Shown here: piece after piece, positions 8,653 through 19,010 of the stretch
Layout: every line of letters begins with the position of its first letter
Numbering within the stretch: position 1 is the first letter of the stretch
Assembly (NCBI GenBank): GCA_963677825.2
Contig: CAXXEF010000001.1
Location: 1,116,001-1,180,000 of the forward strand
DNA from: Sporobacter sp963677825
GTDB lineage: Bacteria > Bacillota > Clostridia > Oscillospirales > Oscillospiraceae
Reading direction: 5' to 3'
Length of the DNA: 64,000 nucleotides
Made by a program: the position numbers and the translations under genes
Notes under the pieces: generated by a model
Told to the model about the DNA's origin: nothing
Databases searched by the model: none
What the model saw: only the letters and a program-made list of their open reading frames with translations

Positions 8653-11249
8653 TGATCCTCCGCCTTTTTCTTCAGCTCGAAGAGCAGATTAAGTGCTTCA
8701 ATCGGCGTAAGCGTGTCCAGCTGTGTTTTTTGCAATGTCCGGGCAATCTCGCCGCCGCCGACATCTGTCAGCGAGAGCTGGCCGCCATCGTCCTGCGTCG
8801 GCTGAGCGGCAATCGGTGCCGCGCTGCCGGATTGCTCGAGGCGCGCAAGCTCGGCCTTTGCGCGCCGGATGACGCTGGCGGGCACGCCGGCCAGACCGGC
8901 GACTTCAATGCCGTAGCTGTCGTCGGCGCCGCCGGGCACGATCTTTCGTAAAAAGATGATGTCTCCCCCGCGCTTTTTAGCGGAGATACTAAAGTTCTTA
9001 ACGCCGGCAATCTCGTTTTCAATGGCTGTAAGCTCATGATAGTGTGTCGAAAAAAGCGTTTTTGCCCCAAGACGCTTTTTATCGGTGCAATGCTCAAGTA
9101 CGGCGCGCGCGATGGCCATGCCGTCATACGTGGACGTGCCGCGCCCGATCTCATCGAGGAGAATGAGGCTCTTTGCCGTGGCGCCGTGTAAAATCTCGGC
9201 GACTTCGGTCATCTCGACCATAAACGTCGATTTACCGGCAGACAGATCGTCTGAGGCACCGATGCGCGTAAATACACGGTCGACAAGTCCGATCTGCGCC
9301 GAACGCGCCGGAACGAACGAGCCCATCTGTGCCAGCAGCACGATCAGCGCCGTCTGGCGCATATACGTCGATTTACCGGCCATGTTCGGCCCCGTGATGA
9401 TGAGCGTGCGCGCGCTGTCTGTGTCCATGTACGCGTCGTTAGGGACAAAGAGCGCGTCTGTCTGCATCACCTCGACGACGGGATGGCGCCCGTCACGGAT
9501 GTCGAGAACGCCGGACACGTCAATCTCCGGCTTGGCAAAATTGTTTTTAACGGCCGTTTCCGCCAGTGAGCACAACGCATCGATCGTTGCGGCGGCGCGC
9601 GAGGTGGCCTGTACACGCCCGACGTTTGCGGCAAGCCGGTCACGCAGATCCGTAAAGACCTCATATTCGAGCGCGGCAAGGCGGTCCTTGGCGCCAAGTA
9701 GCGTCGTCTCCAGTTCCTTGAGTTCCTGTGTAATGAAGCGCTCGCAGTTTGCCAGCGTCTGCTTGCGAATATAATTGTCAGGCACCGTCTCCGACGACGA
9801 GCGCGGAATTTCGATGTAATAGCCAAACACCTTGTTGTAGCCGACCTTGAGCTTTTTGCCTGTGCGGGCGCGCTCGGCAGCTTCGATTTCAGCCATCGCG
9901 CCGGTGCTGTCGCGCAGGAGTGCGCGTAAGCGGTCGACCTCCTCGCTGACGCCTGTGCGGATCATCCCGCCCTCCCGGACGGAAAACGGCGGATCATCTT
10001 CAATCGTTTCACGGATAACCCGCTCGACATCCGTCAGCGGATCGGTTGTTTTAAGCTTTGAGATCAGGCTCGATTGCATCGGCTCCAGCAGCGCCAGCAC
10101 CGATGGCAGTGCCTTAACGGAATACTCCAGCGCCTTGAGGTCTCGGCTGTTGGCCGTACCGTAAACGATGCGCCCAATGATCCGCTCAATGTCGCCGACG
10201 TCGCGCAGCGCCCGCAGCAGCTCCGAGCGTGCGACGGTGTTGGCATAAAGGTCCTCAACGGCATCAAGCCGCCGCTTGATCTCCACCGTCGACACCAGCG
10301 GACGCAGCACCCACGAGCGCAGCAGCCGCCTACCCATCGGCGTTTTCGTCTTGTCGAGCACCCATAAAAGGCTGCCTTTTTTCTCCCCGGTACGCTGCGC
10401 GGCAACAAGCTCCATGCTGCGTAGCGTCTGGATGTCCAGTTCCATAAAGGCGCCGCCGGAATTGACCAGCAGGCGGTTGATGTGCGATAAATCCGTCTTT
10501 TGCGTATTCTTGAGATATTCCAGCAGCGCACCGACGGCGCGAACCGCCTGCTTGCTGCCGGTCAGGCCGAGCGTCTCGGGGCTGTCAACACTAAACCACG
10601 CGCAGATTGTATCGACAGTATGATCGTATTCAAACAGCGCATCGCTCCGCTGTACAAGGCAATCGAGTTTATCGGTTAAAAACGCCGTAAAGGCATCTGT
10701 CGCTTCGCTGCTGACAACGGCCTCGGCCGGCATGAATGCCCCGAGGTCATTGAGCAGGCGGCTGTCGTCGCCCGCCGGATAAAACGACACGCCGAGCTCG
10801 CCTGTAGACAGCTCGGCAAAGCACGCGGCGCTGCCGTCCTCCCCAGCGCATACGGCGCACAGATAGTTGCTGACGCCCTCGTCGAGCATCGATGATTCAA
10901 TGCGCGTACCGGGCGTAATAACACGGACAACATCGCGGTCGACGAGGCCCTTGGCCTCGGCCGGGTCTTCCACCTGCTCACAGATCGCGACCCTGTATCC
11001 CTTAGCGATCAGCCGGCCGATATACGCTTCGGCGGAATGGTGCGGCACACCGCACATCGGAATACGCTCGTCGGGGTTCTCGTTGCGCCGGTCACGCGTT
11101 GTCAGCGTGAGGTCCAGCTCACGCGAGGCGGTCAGCGCATCGTCTCCGAACATCTCGTAAAAGTCACCCAAGCGAAAGAACAAGATACAATCGCTGTTTT
11201 GCTCCTTGATGTTGAAATACTGCCGCATCATCGGCGTGATCTCAGCCAT
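8649..11249 (-). CDS. mutS: DNA mismatch repair protein MutS
   Basis: This 866-residue protein has full MutS length. The N-terminal mismatch-reading domain contains FFRLGDFYEMF (the Phe-X-Glu element). A Walker A (GPNMAGKST, near 615) and a Walker B with LLDEIGRGT follow. It recognises mismatches and recruits repair factors. It starts behind GGAGG and is read divergently from recJ. No mutL follows, which is unusual because the two genes are often adjacent. Confidence 0.97.
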   Translation of the reverse strand: MAEITPMMRQYFNIKEQNSDCILFFRLGDFYEMFGDDALTASRELDLTLTTRDRRNENPDERIPMCGVPHHSAEAYIGRLIAKGYRVAICEQVEDPAEAKGLVDRDVVRVITPGTRIESSMLDEGVSNYLCAVCAGEDGSAACFAELSTGELGVSFYPAGDDSRLLNDLGAFMPAEAVVSSEATDAFTAFLTDKLDCLVQRSDALFEYDHTVDTICAWFSVDSPETLGLTGSKQAVRAVGALLEYLKNTQKTDLSHINRLLVNSGGAFMELDIQTLRSMELVAAQRTGEKKGSLLWVLDKTKTPMGRRLLRSWVLRPLVSTVEIKRRLDAVEDLYANTVARSELLRALRDVGDIERIIGRIVYGTANSRDLKALEYSVKALPSVLALLEPMQSSLISKLKTTDPLTDVERVIRETIEDDPPFSVREGGMIRTGVSEEVDRLRALLRDSTGAMAEIEAAERARTGKKLKVGYNKVFGYYIEIPRSSSETVPDNYIRKQTLANCERFITQELKELETTLLGAKDRLAALEYEVFTDLRDRLAANVGRVQATSRAAATIDALCSLAETAVKNNFAKPEIDVSGVLDIRDGRHPVVEVMQTDALFVPNDAYMDTDSARTLIITGPNMAGKSTYMRQTALIVLLAQMGSFVPARSAQIGLVDRVFTRIGASDDLSAGKSTFMVEMTEVAEILHGATAKSLILLDEIGRGTSTYDGMAIARAVLEHCTDKKRLGAKTLFSTHYHELTAIENEIAGVKNFSISAKKRGGDIIFLRKIVPGGADDSYGIEVAGLAGVPASVIRRAKAELARLEQSGSAAPIAAQPTQDDGGQLSLTDVGGGEIARTLQKTQLDTLTPIEALNLLFELKKKAEDQ

Positions 11250-11433
11250 GCGTGTTCCTCCGTTCGGCGAAATTTGTTATTTAAGAGTATATCATAGCAG
11301 CCGCTGCACGTACAATACGGACTTGTGACGGTAGCCCTGCGGCAAGCAGTCAATTTTCTGTTGAGAAACGCGTCGGTTTTTGATATAGTTAAGAAATATT
11401 ATCAGGCCGACAGCCTGTTTTTGGAGTTGACAG

Positions 11434-13149
11434 ATGAAATTCGATGTTTGGGCTTTACAAGGATACGACAGAGCCGACGCGGCTGCGATTATGCGCAGCG
11501 GCGTCAATCCACTTGTATCTGTTTTTTTAGCCGCCAGAGGGTATAATACCGTTGAATCGGCCAATGATTTCCTGAACGACGACACGGCGCGACTCCACGA
11601 CCCGTTTCTGCTGGCCGACATGGACAAAGCCGTCAAGCGAATTCATCAGGCCGTCGCAAGCGGCGAGACGGTCGCCATTTACGGCGACTACGATGTCGAC
11701 GGTATGACGGCCAGCTGCTTATTAGCCAGCTATTTCCGTGCCAAGGGCACCAACTATATCATCTACATCCCAGACCGCACCGACGAGGGATACGGCGTCA
11801 ACCCGCAGGCGCTTGACGCGCTGCGCGAGCAGGGCGCGAGCCTTGTCATCACCGTCGACAGCGGCATCACCGCCCTCGACGAGGCCGTTTACGCGCGAGA
11901 GGCGGGGCTTGACCTCATCATCACCGACCATCACGAGTGCAAACCCGAACTGCCCGACGCCCTTGCCGTCGTCGACCCCAAGCGTCCCGAAAGCCAATAC
12001 CCGAACCGGTCGCTTGCCGGCGTTGGCGTCGCATTCAAGCTGGTATGCGCACTTGAACATGATACAGACATCAACGCACTGCTCAATGATTACGGCGATT
12101 TCGTTGCCATCGGCACCATTGCCGATGTAATGAGCATGCACGGCGAAAACCGTGTACTGGTCCGGCACGGGCTGGCAGCGCTGAATCAGAAAAACCGTCC
12201 CGGCCTGCGTCGGCTGATGTGTGAGATCGGCATTGAACGCCGCGAGATCAACTCCGCACTCATCGGCTTTGCGCTGTCACCGCGTCTGAACGCCGCCGGC
12301 CGGATGGGCCGGACGTCGTTGACGATCGACTTACTGCTCACCGACAACGACGAGGAGGCCGCCGCGCTGACCGTCGAATTGTGCCGACTGAATGATGAAC
12401 GGCGCAGTATCGAGTCGCAGATATTTGATGACGCGCTGGCGATGATTGAAGCCGGCCCACCGCCAAAAGGCCCAGTCGTTTTAGCTAGCCGCAACTGGTA
12501 CCAAGGCGTGATGGGCATCGTCTCAGCGAAAGTCACCGACCAATTCTTGTTCCCGGCCATTATGATCAGCGTGGACGAGAACGGCATCGGCCGTGGCTCG
12601 TGCCGCAGCATTGGCAGATTCGGCATGTATACGGCGCTGAAAGCGTGCAGCGAGCTGCTGATCAACTTCGGCGGGCACGAAATGGCCGCAGGTATCACTA
12701 TTGCCGAAGAAAACATCGATGAGTTTCGCCGGCGTATCTTTGCCTATTACCGCGAGACGATTAAAATCCCGTCCGTACCGACGATTAAGCTTGATTTCGA
12801 GGTAAAAAAGCCCGAACTGCTTTCACTGGATAACGTCGCCGCACTTGACTGCACCGAGCCTTACGGCAGCGGCTTCCTGCCGCCGTTTGTGTGCTTTGCA
12901 AATGCCGAGTTGCGCTCGGTTGTATCAGTCGGCGGCGGCAAGCACTCGAAGCTGCGCGTTGTCAAGTCGGGCAAATATTTTGACTGCATCTGTTTTAATC
13001 GGCCGGTTGAACAGCTCGGCGTCGACGAGGGCATGCTCGTAGACGTGGCATTCAATCCGGTCGTCAACGAATATCGGGGCTGGCGCAACGTCCAGCTGCA
13101 CGTTCTCGACATACGCGCACACTCGGAGTTTACTGCATGGACGAATTAA
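11434..13149 (+). CDS. recJ: Single-stranded-DNA-specific exonuclease RecJ
   Basis: This 571-residue protein carries the DHH-superfamily motifs YGDYDVDGMTAS, TVDSGI and TDHHECKPELP. These bind the catalytic metals, followed by a DHHA1 domain and an OB-like C-terminus. It is a 5'-3' single-strand exonuclease of recombination and repair. GGAG precedes the ATG, and its end overlaps the rel start by 13 bases. The length is that of the compact RecJ, without the extra Firmicutes C-terminal domain. Confidence 0.95.
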   Translation: MKFDVWALQGYDRADAAAIMRSGVNPLVSVFLAARGYNTVESANDFLNDDTARLHDPFLLADMDKAVKRIHQAVASGETVAIYGDYDVDGMTASCLLASYFRAKGTNYIIYIPDRTDEGYGVNPQALDALREQGASLVITVDSGITALDEAVYAREAGLDLIITDHHECKPELPDALAVVDPKRPESQYPNRSLAGVGVAFKLVCALEHDTDINALLNDYGDFVAIGTIADVMSMHGENRVLVRHGLAALNQKNRPGLRRLMCEIGIERREINSALIGFALSPRLNAAGRMGRTSLTIDLLLTDNDEEAAALTVELCRLNDERRSIESQIFDDALAMIEAGPPPKGPVVLASRNWYQGVMGIVSAKVTDQFLFPAIMISVDENGIGRGSCRSIGRFGMYTALKACSELLINFGGHEMAAGITIAEENIDEFRRRIFAYYRETIKIPSVPTIKLDFEVKKPELLSLDNVAALDCTEPYGSGFLPPFVCFANAELRSVVSVGGGKHSKLRVVKSGKYFDCICFNRPVEQLGVDEGMLVDVAFNPVVNEYRGWRNVQLHVLDIRAHSEFTAWTN

Positions 13150-15323
13150 CCGACAAATATCTTCATTTTGAAAAGATCATCAAAGAAAACAATCCCGCTG
13201 CGGACTTAACGCGCATACGGGCTGCTTTTGATTTCTCCAAAGAGGCGCATCAGGATCAGCGGCGCAAGGACGGCTCGCTGTTCGTGTCGCATCCCCTGGC
13301 CGCTGCCGAAATTGTCGCCGAGATGGGCCTGGACGACGAGGCGATCATGGCGGCGCTTTTGCACGACTGCATCGAAGACACCGTCGCGACCCATGATGAA
13401 ATTGCCAAGCGCTTTGGCAAAAACGTCGCCGAGATCGTCGAGGGCGTCACAAAGCTCACGCGCGTCACCTACACGAGCAAAGAAGAAGAGCAGATGGAGA
13501 ATCTGCGCAAAATGCTGCTCGCGATGGCTAAGGATATCCGCGTCATCATCATCAAAATGGCTGATCGGCTGCACAATATGCGCACAATGGAGTATCAGTC
13601 ACCCAGAAAGCAATCGGAAAAAGCGCTGGAGACGATGGAAGTCTACGCCCCCCTCGCCCACCGCCTTGGTATGCAAAAGATCAAGTGGGAGCTAGAGGAT
13701 CTGTCGATCTACTATCTCGACCCGATCGGCTATGCCGAGATTGAGGCAGGTCTGCAACGCATTATGAGCTCGCATGAGCAATTTATCGACCTCATCCAAA
13801 CAAAAATCTCCGACCGGCTCCGGGACATCAACATCGACTGCACCGTCTACGGTCGCGTGAAGCACATATACAGCATCTACCGCAAAATGTACTCTCAGAA
13901 AAAGACGCTCTCAGAAGTGCTCGACCTGTACGCGTTTCGCGTCATTGTGGGCGACATCGCCGACTGCTACAACGTGCTTGGCTATATCCACGACATGTTT
14001 CGGCCGATCCCCGGCCATTTTAAAGATTATATCGGCACACCCAAGCCGAATATGTATCAAAGCCTGCACACAACGGTACTCGGCAGCGAGGGCATCCCCT
14101 TCGAGGTGCAGATCCGCACGCAGGACATGCATCAAACCGCCGAATACGGTATCGCCGCACACTGGAAATACAAAGAGGGTATATCCGGCAAGCTCGCCGA
14201 CGAGGAAAAGTTTGCATGGGTACGCCGCCTGCTCGAAACGCAACAGGAAGCCGACGCGCAGGACTTTTTCCACGATCTGAAAATCGACATGTTTTCCGAC
14301 GAAGTCTTCGTCTTCACGCCGCGCGGTGACGTCATCAACCTGCCGGCCGGCGCAACGCCGATCGACTTTGCGTATGCGATCCACTCGGCTATCGGCAACC
14401 GTATGACCGGCGCGATCGTCAACGGGCGCATCGTGCCCTACGCCCACATCCTCTCCAATGGCGACATCGTCGAGGTTCTCACCTCCAAGTCGTCGAAGGG
14501 ACCCAGCCGCGATTGGCTGAACATCGTTAAAAGCCCCGAAGCGCGCAACAAGATCCGCCAGTGGTTCAAAAAAGAAAAGCGCGACGAGAATATTGCCCAC
14601 GGCAAGCTGATGTTTGAGTCGGAGCTGCGGCGGATTAACCTTCAGATGTCGGACATTATACGCGAAGACGTCCTGCCGCGTGTGCTGAAAAAGCTCGCCT
14701 TCCCCTCGCTCGACGAGCTTTATGCCGCTATTGGTTACGGCGGCCTGTCCGCGCAAAAGGCCGTCAACCGCATCCGTGACGAGCTGCGCTCGATCGACCG
14801 CGCACGGCGTAAAGACGACACAGACGAGCTGGGCTTTGAATTTCGTCCCGGCAAGAAAAGCAAACCCATCCACGGCATCATGGTGGAGGGGCTGGATAAC
14901 TGCTTGGTCAAGTTCGCGCGTTGCTGCACACCGGTCCCCGGTGACGACGCCATCGGCTTTATCACACGCGGCTATGGCGTATCGGTACACCGCAAAGACT
15001 GTAAAAACTACCTCAAATCGGTCGAGAACGCCGAGGAGGAAGGCCGCTGGGTGAACGTCGACTGGGCCAATTCCGATTCCGACGTATATTCAACGACGCT
15101 TAATATCACCGCTCGCGAGCGCAGCGGTATCGTTATGGACATCGCAACGATCCTCAATTCAATGAAGATCCGGATGACGTCGTTTTCCGCTAAAGACGTG
15201 ACCGGCGGCATCACGACGGCGACCGTCGTGATCGAGGTTAAGGACCGTGAAGAGCTCAATGCTGCCATCGCGCGTCTGGCGACGATCAATGGGCTGATCG
15301 AAATCAAGCGTTCCAGCAGCTAA
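13137..15323 (+). CDS. rel: Bifunctional (p)ppGpp synthetase/hydrolase Rel
   Basis: This 728-residue protein has the complete Rel layout: an HD hydrolase (about 30-180, with HP at 52-53 and HD at 77-78), a synthetase domain (about 235-345), TGS (about 385-445), a conserved-cysteine region (KFARCCTPVPGD) and a C-terminal ACT domain (about 650-726). It makes and degrades the stringent-response alarmone. It overlaps recJ by 13 bases, and dtd follows 36 bases later, as in many Firmicutes. Confidence 0.96.
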   Translation: MDELTDKYLHFEKIIKENNPAADLTRIRAAFDFSKEAHQDQRRKDGSLFVSHPLAAAEIVAEMGLDDEAIMAALLHDCIEDTVATHDEIAKRFGKNVAEIVEGVTKLTRVTYTSKEEEQMENLRKMLLAMAKDIRVIIIKMADRLHNMRTMEYQSPRKQSEKALETMEVYAPLAHRLGMQKIKWELEDLSIYYLDPIGYAEIEAGLQRIMSSHEQFIDLIQTKISDRLRDINIDCTVYGRVKHIYSIYRKMYSQKKTLSEVLDLYAFRVIVGDIADCYNVLGYIHDMFRPIPGHFKDYIGTPKPNMYQSLHTTVLGSEGIPFEVQIRTQDMHQTAEYGIAAHWKYKEGISGKLADEEKFAWVRRLLETQQEADAQDFFHDLKIDMFSDEVFVFTPRGDVINLPAGATPIDFAYAIHSAIGNRMTGAIVNGRIVPYAHILSNGDIVEVLTSKSSKGPSRDWLNIVKSPEARNKIRQWFKKEKRDENIAHGKLMFESELRRINLQMSDIIREDVLPRVLKKLAFPSLDELYAAIGYGGLSAQKAVNRIRDELRSIDRARRKDDTDELGFEFRPGKKSKPIHGIMVEGLDNCLVKFARCCTPVPGDDAIGFITRGYGVSVHRKDCKNYLKSVENAEEEGRWVNVDWANSDSDVYSTTLNITARERSGIVMDIATILNSMKIRMTSFSAKDVTGGITTATVVIEVKDREELNAAIARLATINGLIEIKRSSS

Positions 15324-15359
15324 GTGCCGCTTTAAACACACAAGAAAAGGAATCCATGT

Positions 15360-15803
15360 ATGCGTGCTGTTGTCACAAGGGTCTCCGAGGCATCCGTCAT
15401 CTCCGACGGCACACTGACGGGGCAAATCGGGCGCGGCTTTCTCGTGCTCGTCGGCGTCGCGCCAACAGATACGATCGCCGACGCGGAAAAGCTCGCCGTT
15501 AAGATTACCGGGCTGCGCGTCTTTGAGGACGAAGGCGGTAAGATGAATCTCAGCCTGGCCGCCGCCGGCGGCAGTCTTCTCGTCATTTCACAGTTCACGC
15601 TATACGCCGACGTCAAAAGCCGCCGCCCCGGCTTCACGGGCGCGGCAAAGCCGGACGTCGCCGTCCCGCTGTACGAGCAGTTTATCAGTGCCTGCCGTGC
15701 CGCCGGCTTTGAGACGCAAACGGGCGTCTTCGGCGCGGACATGCAGGTTCAATCCATTAACGACGGTCCGGTCACAATTTTGTTCGACACCGCCGAACTG
15801 TAG
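15360..15803 (+). CDS. dtd: D-aminoacyl-tRNA deacylase
   Basis: This 147-residue protein matches DTD in length. It has the active-site SQFTLYAD motif and the RRPGF element of the Gly-cisPro loop. It hydrolyses D-amino acids mischarged on tRNA. The start follows AAAGGA. The rel-dtd-MBL-hemZ order is common in Clostridia. Confidence 0.94.
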   Translation: MRAVVTRVSEASVISDGTLTGQIGRGFLVLVGVAPTDTIADAEKLAVKITGLRVFEDEGGKMNLSLAAAGGSLLVISQFTLYADVKSRRPGFTGAAKPDVAVPLYEQFISACRAAGFETQTGVFGADMQVQSINDGPVTILFDTAEL

Positions 15804-15826
15804 CATATCATTAAAGGAGATTTTCT

Positions 15827-16450
15827 ATGCTGATCAAAACGCTGGTCGTCGGCCAGATCCAAACCAACTGCTATATCGTCTCAGACGAAAACACGCTGCG
15901 CTGCGCCGTCATCGATCCAGGAGACGAGTCCGGCACGATTCTCGATTACATCGAATCCAACAAGCTGACCGTCGGCGCGATTTTCCTCACCCACGGTCAC
16001 TTTGATCATAATCTCGCCGTTTATCCAATCCGCGACGCGACGGACGCACCGGTCTTTATCCACCGCGCCGACGCAGCGGACGGCGGTGCGGACGATCAGT
16101 TCAAATTTGCCGCCGATACGGCTGTACACTACTATACCGAGGGCGACACCATCGCCGTCGGCGGTCTGACGTTCACCGTGCTTGAAACGCCGGGCCACTC
16201 CCCCGGCTGCGTCACGCTTAAATGCGAAAACGTCCTGTTTACGGGCGACACGCTGTTCCGCGGCAGCATCGGCCGCACCGATCTCGGCGGCGGCAACATT
16301 CAAGAGCTGCTGCGCTCGCTCAATAAACTCGCGATGCTGGACGGTGACTTTGAAGTCTATCCCGGTCACATGGGCTCGTCTACACTTGATCGCGAACGCC
16401 GCTTCAACGATTACATGGCGTACGCCGCCGAACAGTTCCCCAGCCAATGA
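15827..16450 (+). CDS. MBL-fold metallohydrolase (glyoxalase II-like, YcbL type)
   Basis: This 207-residue protein has the metal-binding motif THGHFDHN (His56, His58, Asp60, His61). It also has the later GHSPG and TGDTLF elements and the terminal PGHM. This is the short glyoxalase II-like group, likely a thioester hydrolase. A strong AAAGGAG precedes the ATG. It overlaps hemZ by four bases. Confidence 0.87.
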   Translation: MLIKTLVVGQIQTNCYIVSDENTLRCAVIDPGDESGTILDYIESNKLTVGAIFLTHGHFDHNLAVYPIRDATDAPVFIHRADAADGGADDQFKFAADTAVHYYTEGDTIAVGGLTFTVLETPGHSPGCVTLKCENVLFTGDTLFRGSIGRTDLGGGNIQELLRSLNKLAMLDGDFEVYPGHMGSSTLDRERRFNDYMAYAAEQFPSQ

Positions 16451-17928
16451 ATCTGACGCTTTCGGGGCATGATTATAAATATGCCGTCGAGCAGATCCTG
16501 CTCATGATGTACCCGAAAGAGCGGCCCGTCTACGCCCCGCCGGACGACGGACTGTCGGCCGAGGTAGCTCTGCGTGACGGACGCACCTTTGTCGTCGCGT
16601 TTACGCGCATCACAATGGGCGATAAAACGTATACAGGCTCCGAGCGGATTAATCGCCTGCGCCTGACCAACAAACTCACCAAGGACCGACTGCTTCAAAA
16701 GATTATAAAACTCTCTTTTTATAAAGCAGCCGTTGCGCATACGGGCATAAAGCCCGTCTGGGGGGCGCTGACGGGCATACGGCCCGGCAAAATCGCTACG
16801 AACCTGATGGCATACGGCGCAACGAAGCAGGAAGCCGCCGAGGCGCTCATGCAGGAATATTTCGTCTCGCCGGAGCGCGCTGCGCTCTGCGCGGACACGG
16901 CGGAGGCCGGCCTGCGCGTCAAACACGCGCTCGGCGCCCGCGATATCGCGCTATACGTCGGCATCCCGTTTTGCCCGACACGCTGTCACTATTGCAGTTT
17001 TGTCAGCCACAGCGTTGAGAAATCGTCCAAGCTGATCGCGCCGTTTGTTGAGGCGCTCCTCGAGGAGATCGACGCGGTGTCGGCGATGCTAAACCCGCTC
17101 GGGCTGAACATCGTCTCGATCTACATCGGCGGCGGCACACCGACGACGCTGTCAGCTGAGCAGCTCGACCGCGTCATGGCGTCTATGGGTACGGCGTTTG
17201 ACTTGTCAAACGTGCGCGAATACACCGTCGAGGCCGGACGGCCCGACACGATCACGCCGGAAAAGCTTGCCGTTTTGCGCCGGCACGGCGCTTCGCGCGT
17301 GAGCATCAATCCGCAGTCGATGTCCAACGACGTGTTGGAGTCGATCGGCCGATGCCATACAGCGGAAGACATCCTGACGTCGTTTGAGCAGGCGCGTGAA
17401 AGTGGCTTCACTGTCATCAACACCGATCTGATCGCCGGTCTGCCCGGCGACACGCCGGACGGCTTTACGCGCTCGCTCGAGGCGATCGTCCGCCTGCGCC
17501 CCGAGAATATCACCGTGCACACGCTTGCACTGAAAAAAGGTACATCGCTCAAGCTCGACGGCGCAGCGCTGCCCGACGCGCAGGCTGTCGGGCAAATGCT
17601 CGACGCGTCGACGGCGATTCTGAGCGGCGCGGGATACGTACCGTATTACCTGTACCGGCAAAAGTTTATGTCCGGCGGCTTTGAAAACGTCGGCTGGAGC
17701 CTTCCCGGGCACGAAAACCTTTACAACATCCTCATCATGGAGGAGCTTGGCACGATCATCGCGCTTGGCGGCGGCGGCGTAACAAAGCTTGTGTCAGCGC
17801 ACGGCGGACGCATCGAACGCGTGTTCAACTACAAATACCCGTACGAGTACGTGCGCGATATCGGTGATGTCATCGCTAAAAAAGGCCGCATCGCGGCGTT
17901 TTACGCAAACGAAACCGCCACTTCGTAG
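16447..17928 (+). CDS. hemZ: Coproporphyrinogen III dehydrogenase-like radical SAM protein HemZ
   Basis: This 493-residue protein has the radical SAM cysteines C176-x3-C180-x2-C183 (CPTRCHYC). An extra N-terminal domain of about 160 residues precedes them, typical of HemZ rather than HemN/HemW. The family is annotated as oxygen-independent coproporphyrinogen dehydrogenase, a heme-pathway reaction. Whether this organism makes heme is not shown in the window. It overlaps the MBL gene stop (ATGA). Confidence 0.88.
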   Translation: MNLTLSGHDYKYAVEQILLMMYPKERPVYAPPDDGLSAEVALRDGRTFVVAFTRITMGDKTYTGSERINRLRLTNKLTKDRLLQKIIKLSFYKAAVAHTGIKPVWGALTGIRPGKIATNLMAYGATKQEAAEALMQEYFVSPERAALCADTAEAGLRVKHALGARDIALYVGIPFCPTRCHYCSFVSHSVEKSSKLIAPFVEALLEEIDAVSAMLNPLGLNIVSIYIGGGTPTTLSAEQLDRVMASMGTAFDLSNVREYTVEAGRPDTITPEKLAVLRRHGASRVSINPQSMSNDVLESIGRCHTAEDILTSFEQARESGFTVINTDLIAGLPGDTPDGFTRSLEAIVRLRPENITVHTLALKKGTSLKLDGAALPDAQAVGQMLDASTAILSGAGYVPYYLYRQKFMSGGFENVGWSLPGHENLYNILIMEELGTIIALGGGGVTKLVSAHGGRIERVFNYKYPYEYVRDIGDVIAKKGRIAAFYANETATS

Positions 17929-17981
17929 TCCTCGCAATCAACTGCGCGCCGCGTGACGGCCGCACGTCTGGAGAGAATAGT

Positions 17982-18917
17982 ATGACCTACGATCTTCCCG
18001 TCATTAATAACCGCATCCAAACAACACCGCACGACTACGTTATGGAAAGCGAAACGTACTACAACTCACGCGTCCGCAAAGCCGCCGACGAGATTGTCAA
18101 CAACATTGACATCAGCCCCATCGTCCTGCTCAGCGGCCCGTCCGGCTCGGGCAAGACGACGACGGCCAAGAAGCTGTCCAAGGAGCTCAAACGCCTTGGC
18201 ATCACCGCTTACAACGTATCGCTCGACAATTATTTTAGGACTGTCGATCCGGAAACGGCCCCGCGTACGCTGCAAGGCGAGATTGATTACGAATCGCCCG
18301 AATGTCTCGACATGCAGCTGCTCAACGAACATTTCGACAAGCTCGACAGCGGCGAGCAGATCGAGATACCGCACTTCAGCTTTTCTAAGCAGGAGCGCGT
18401 TGAAGGCCGTGTCACACCGATGAAGCTCGGCCCGAACGACATCGCCATCTTTGAAGGCATCCACGCGCTCAACGAGGCAATGACTGCCGAGCATCCCGGT
18501 GCGTACAATATCTATGTCAGTACGCTCACCGACATCACCGACAAAGGCAAAATCATCATTGACAGCGCCGGTATACGGCTTGTCCGTCGGCTCGTACGAG
18601 ACGATTTTTTCCGCGGCTCCGATCCGGAGATGACGCTGAGCATGTGGGACAACATCCGCCGCGGAGAACATCTTTATGTCGTCCCATACCATAAAACGGC
18701 CAATTTCACCATCGATTCGGCTCTGCCCTACGAGATATCTGTCATGAAGCAGTTTACCGGCGATATGCTGTCCAAGGTGCCGGATAATGCCGAGCACTTT
18801 CAAACACTGCACCTGATCATCGGCGCATTTGACCGGTTTTTAACCGTCGATCCCGCCTTCGTCCCGACCGACTCAATCCTGCGCGAATTCATCGGCGGCA
18901 GTGAGTTTGAATATTGA
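17982..18917 (+). CDS. Nucleoside (uridine-type) kinase
   Basis: This 311-residue P-loop kinase has Walker A at about 52-60 (GPSGSGKTT), the LDNYF segment and the EGIHALN motif of the uridine kinase/phosphoribulokinase group. It probably phosphorylates uridine or cytidine. Many clostridial relatives carry an extra N-terminal TGS-containing region of about 250 residues; this protein lacks it. GAGAG precedes the ATG. Confidence 0.82.
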   Translation: MTYDLPVINNRIQTTPHDYVMESETYYNSRVRKAADEIVNNIDISPIVLLSGPSGSGKTTTAKKLSKELKRLGITAYNVSLDNYFRTVDPETAPRTLQGEIDYESPECLDMQLLNEHFDKLDSGEQIEIPHFSFSKQERVEGRVTPMKLGPNDIAIFEGIHALNEAMTAEHPGAYNIYVSTLTDITDKGKIIIDSAGIRLVRRLVRDDFFRGSDPEMTLSMWDNIRRGEHLYVVPYHKTANFTIDSALPYEISVMKQFTGDMLSKVPDNAEHFQTLHLIIGAFDRFLTVDPAFVPTDSILREFIGGSEFEY

Positions 18918-18942
18918 AAGATGTAAAAGTTATGTGACAATC

Positions 18943-18971
18943 GCGTTATTTAAACTTTTTTGTGCTATAAT
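18943..18971 (+). promoter_or_regulatory. Extended -10 promoter
   Basis: TGCTATAAT, an extended -10 box, lies about 40 bases upstream of the zinc-ribbon membrane protein gene. The -35 position is poor, which extended -10 promoters tolerate. Confidence 0.5.
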
Positions 18972-19010
18972 TGCGATAACGTCAACTCCCTGGGAGGCAT
19001 CCAGCAATCC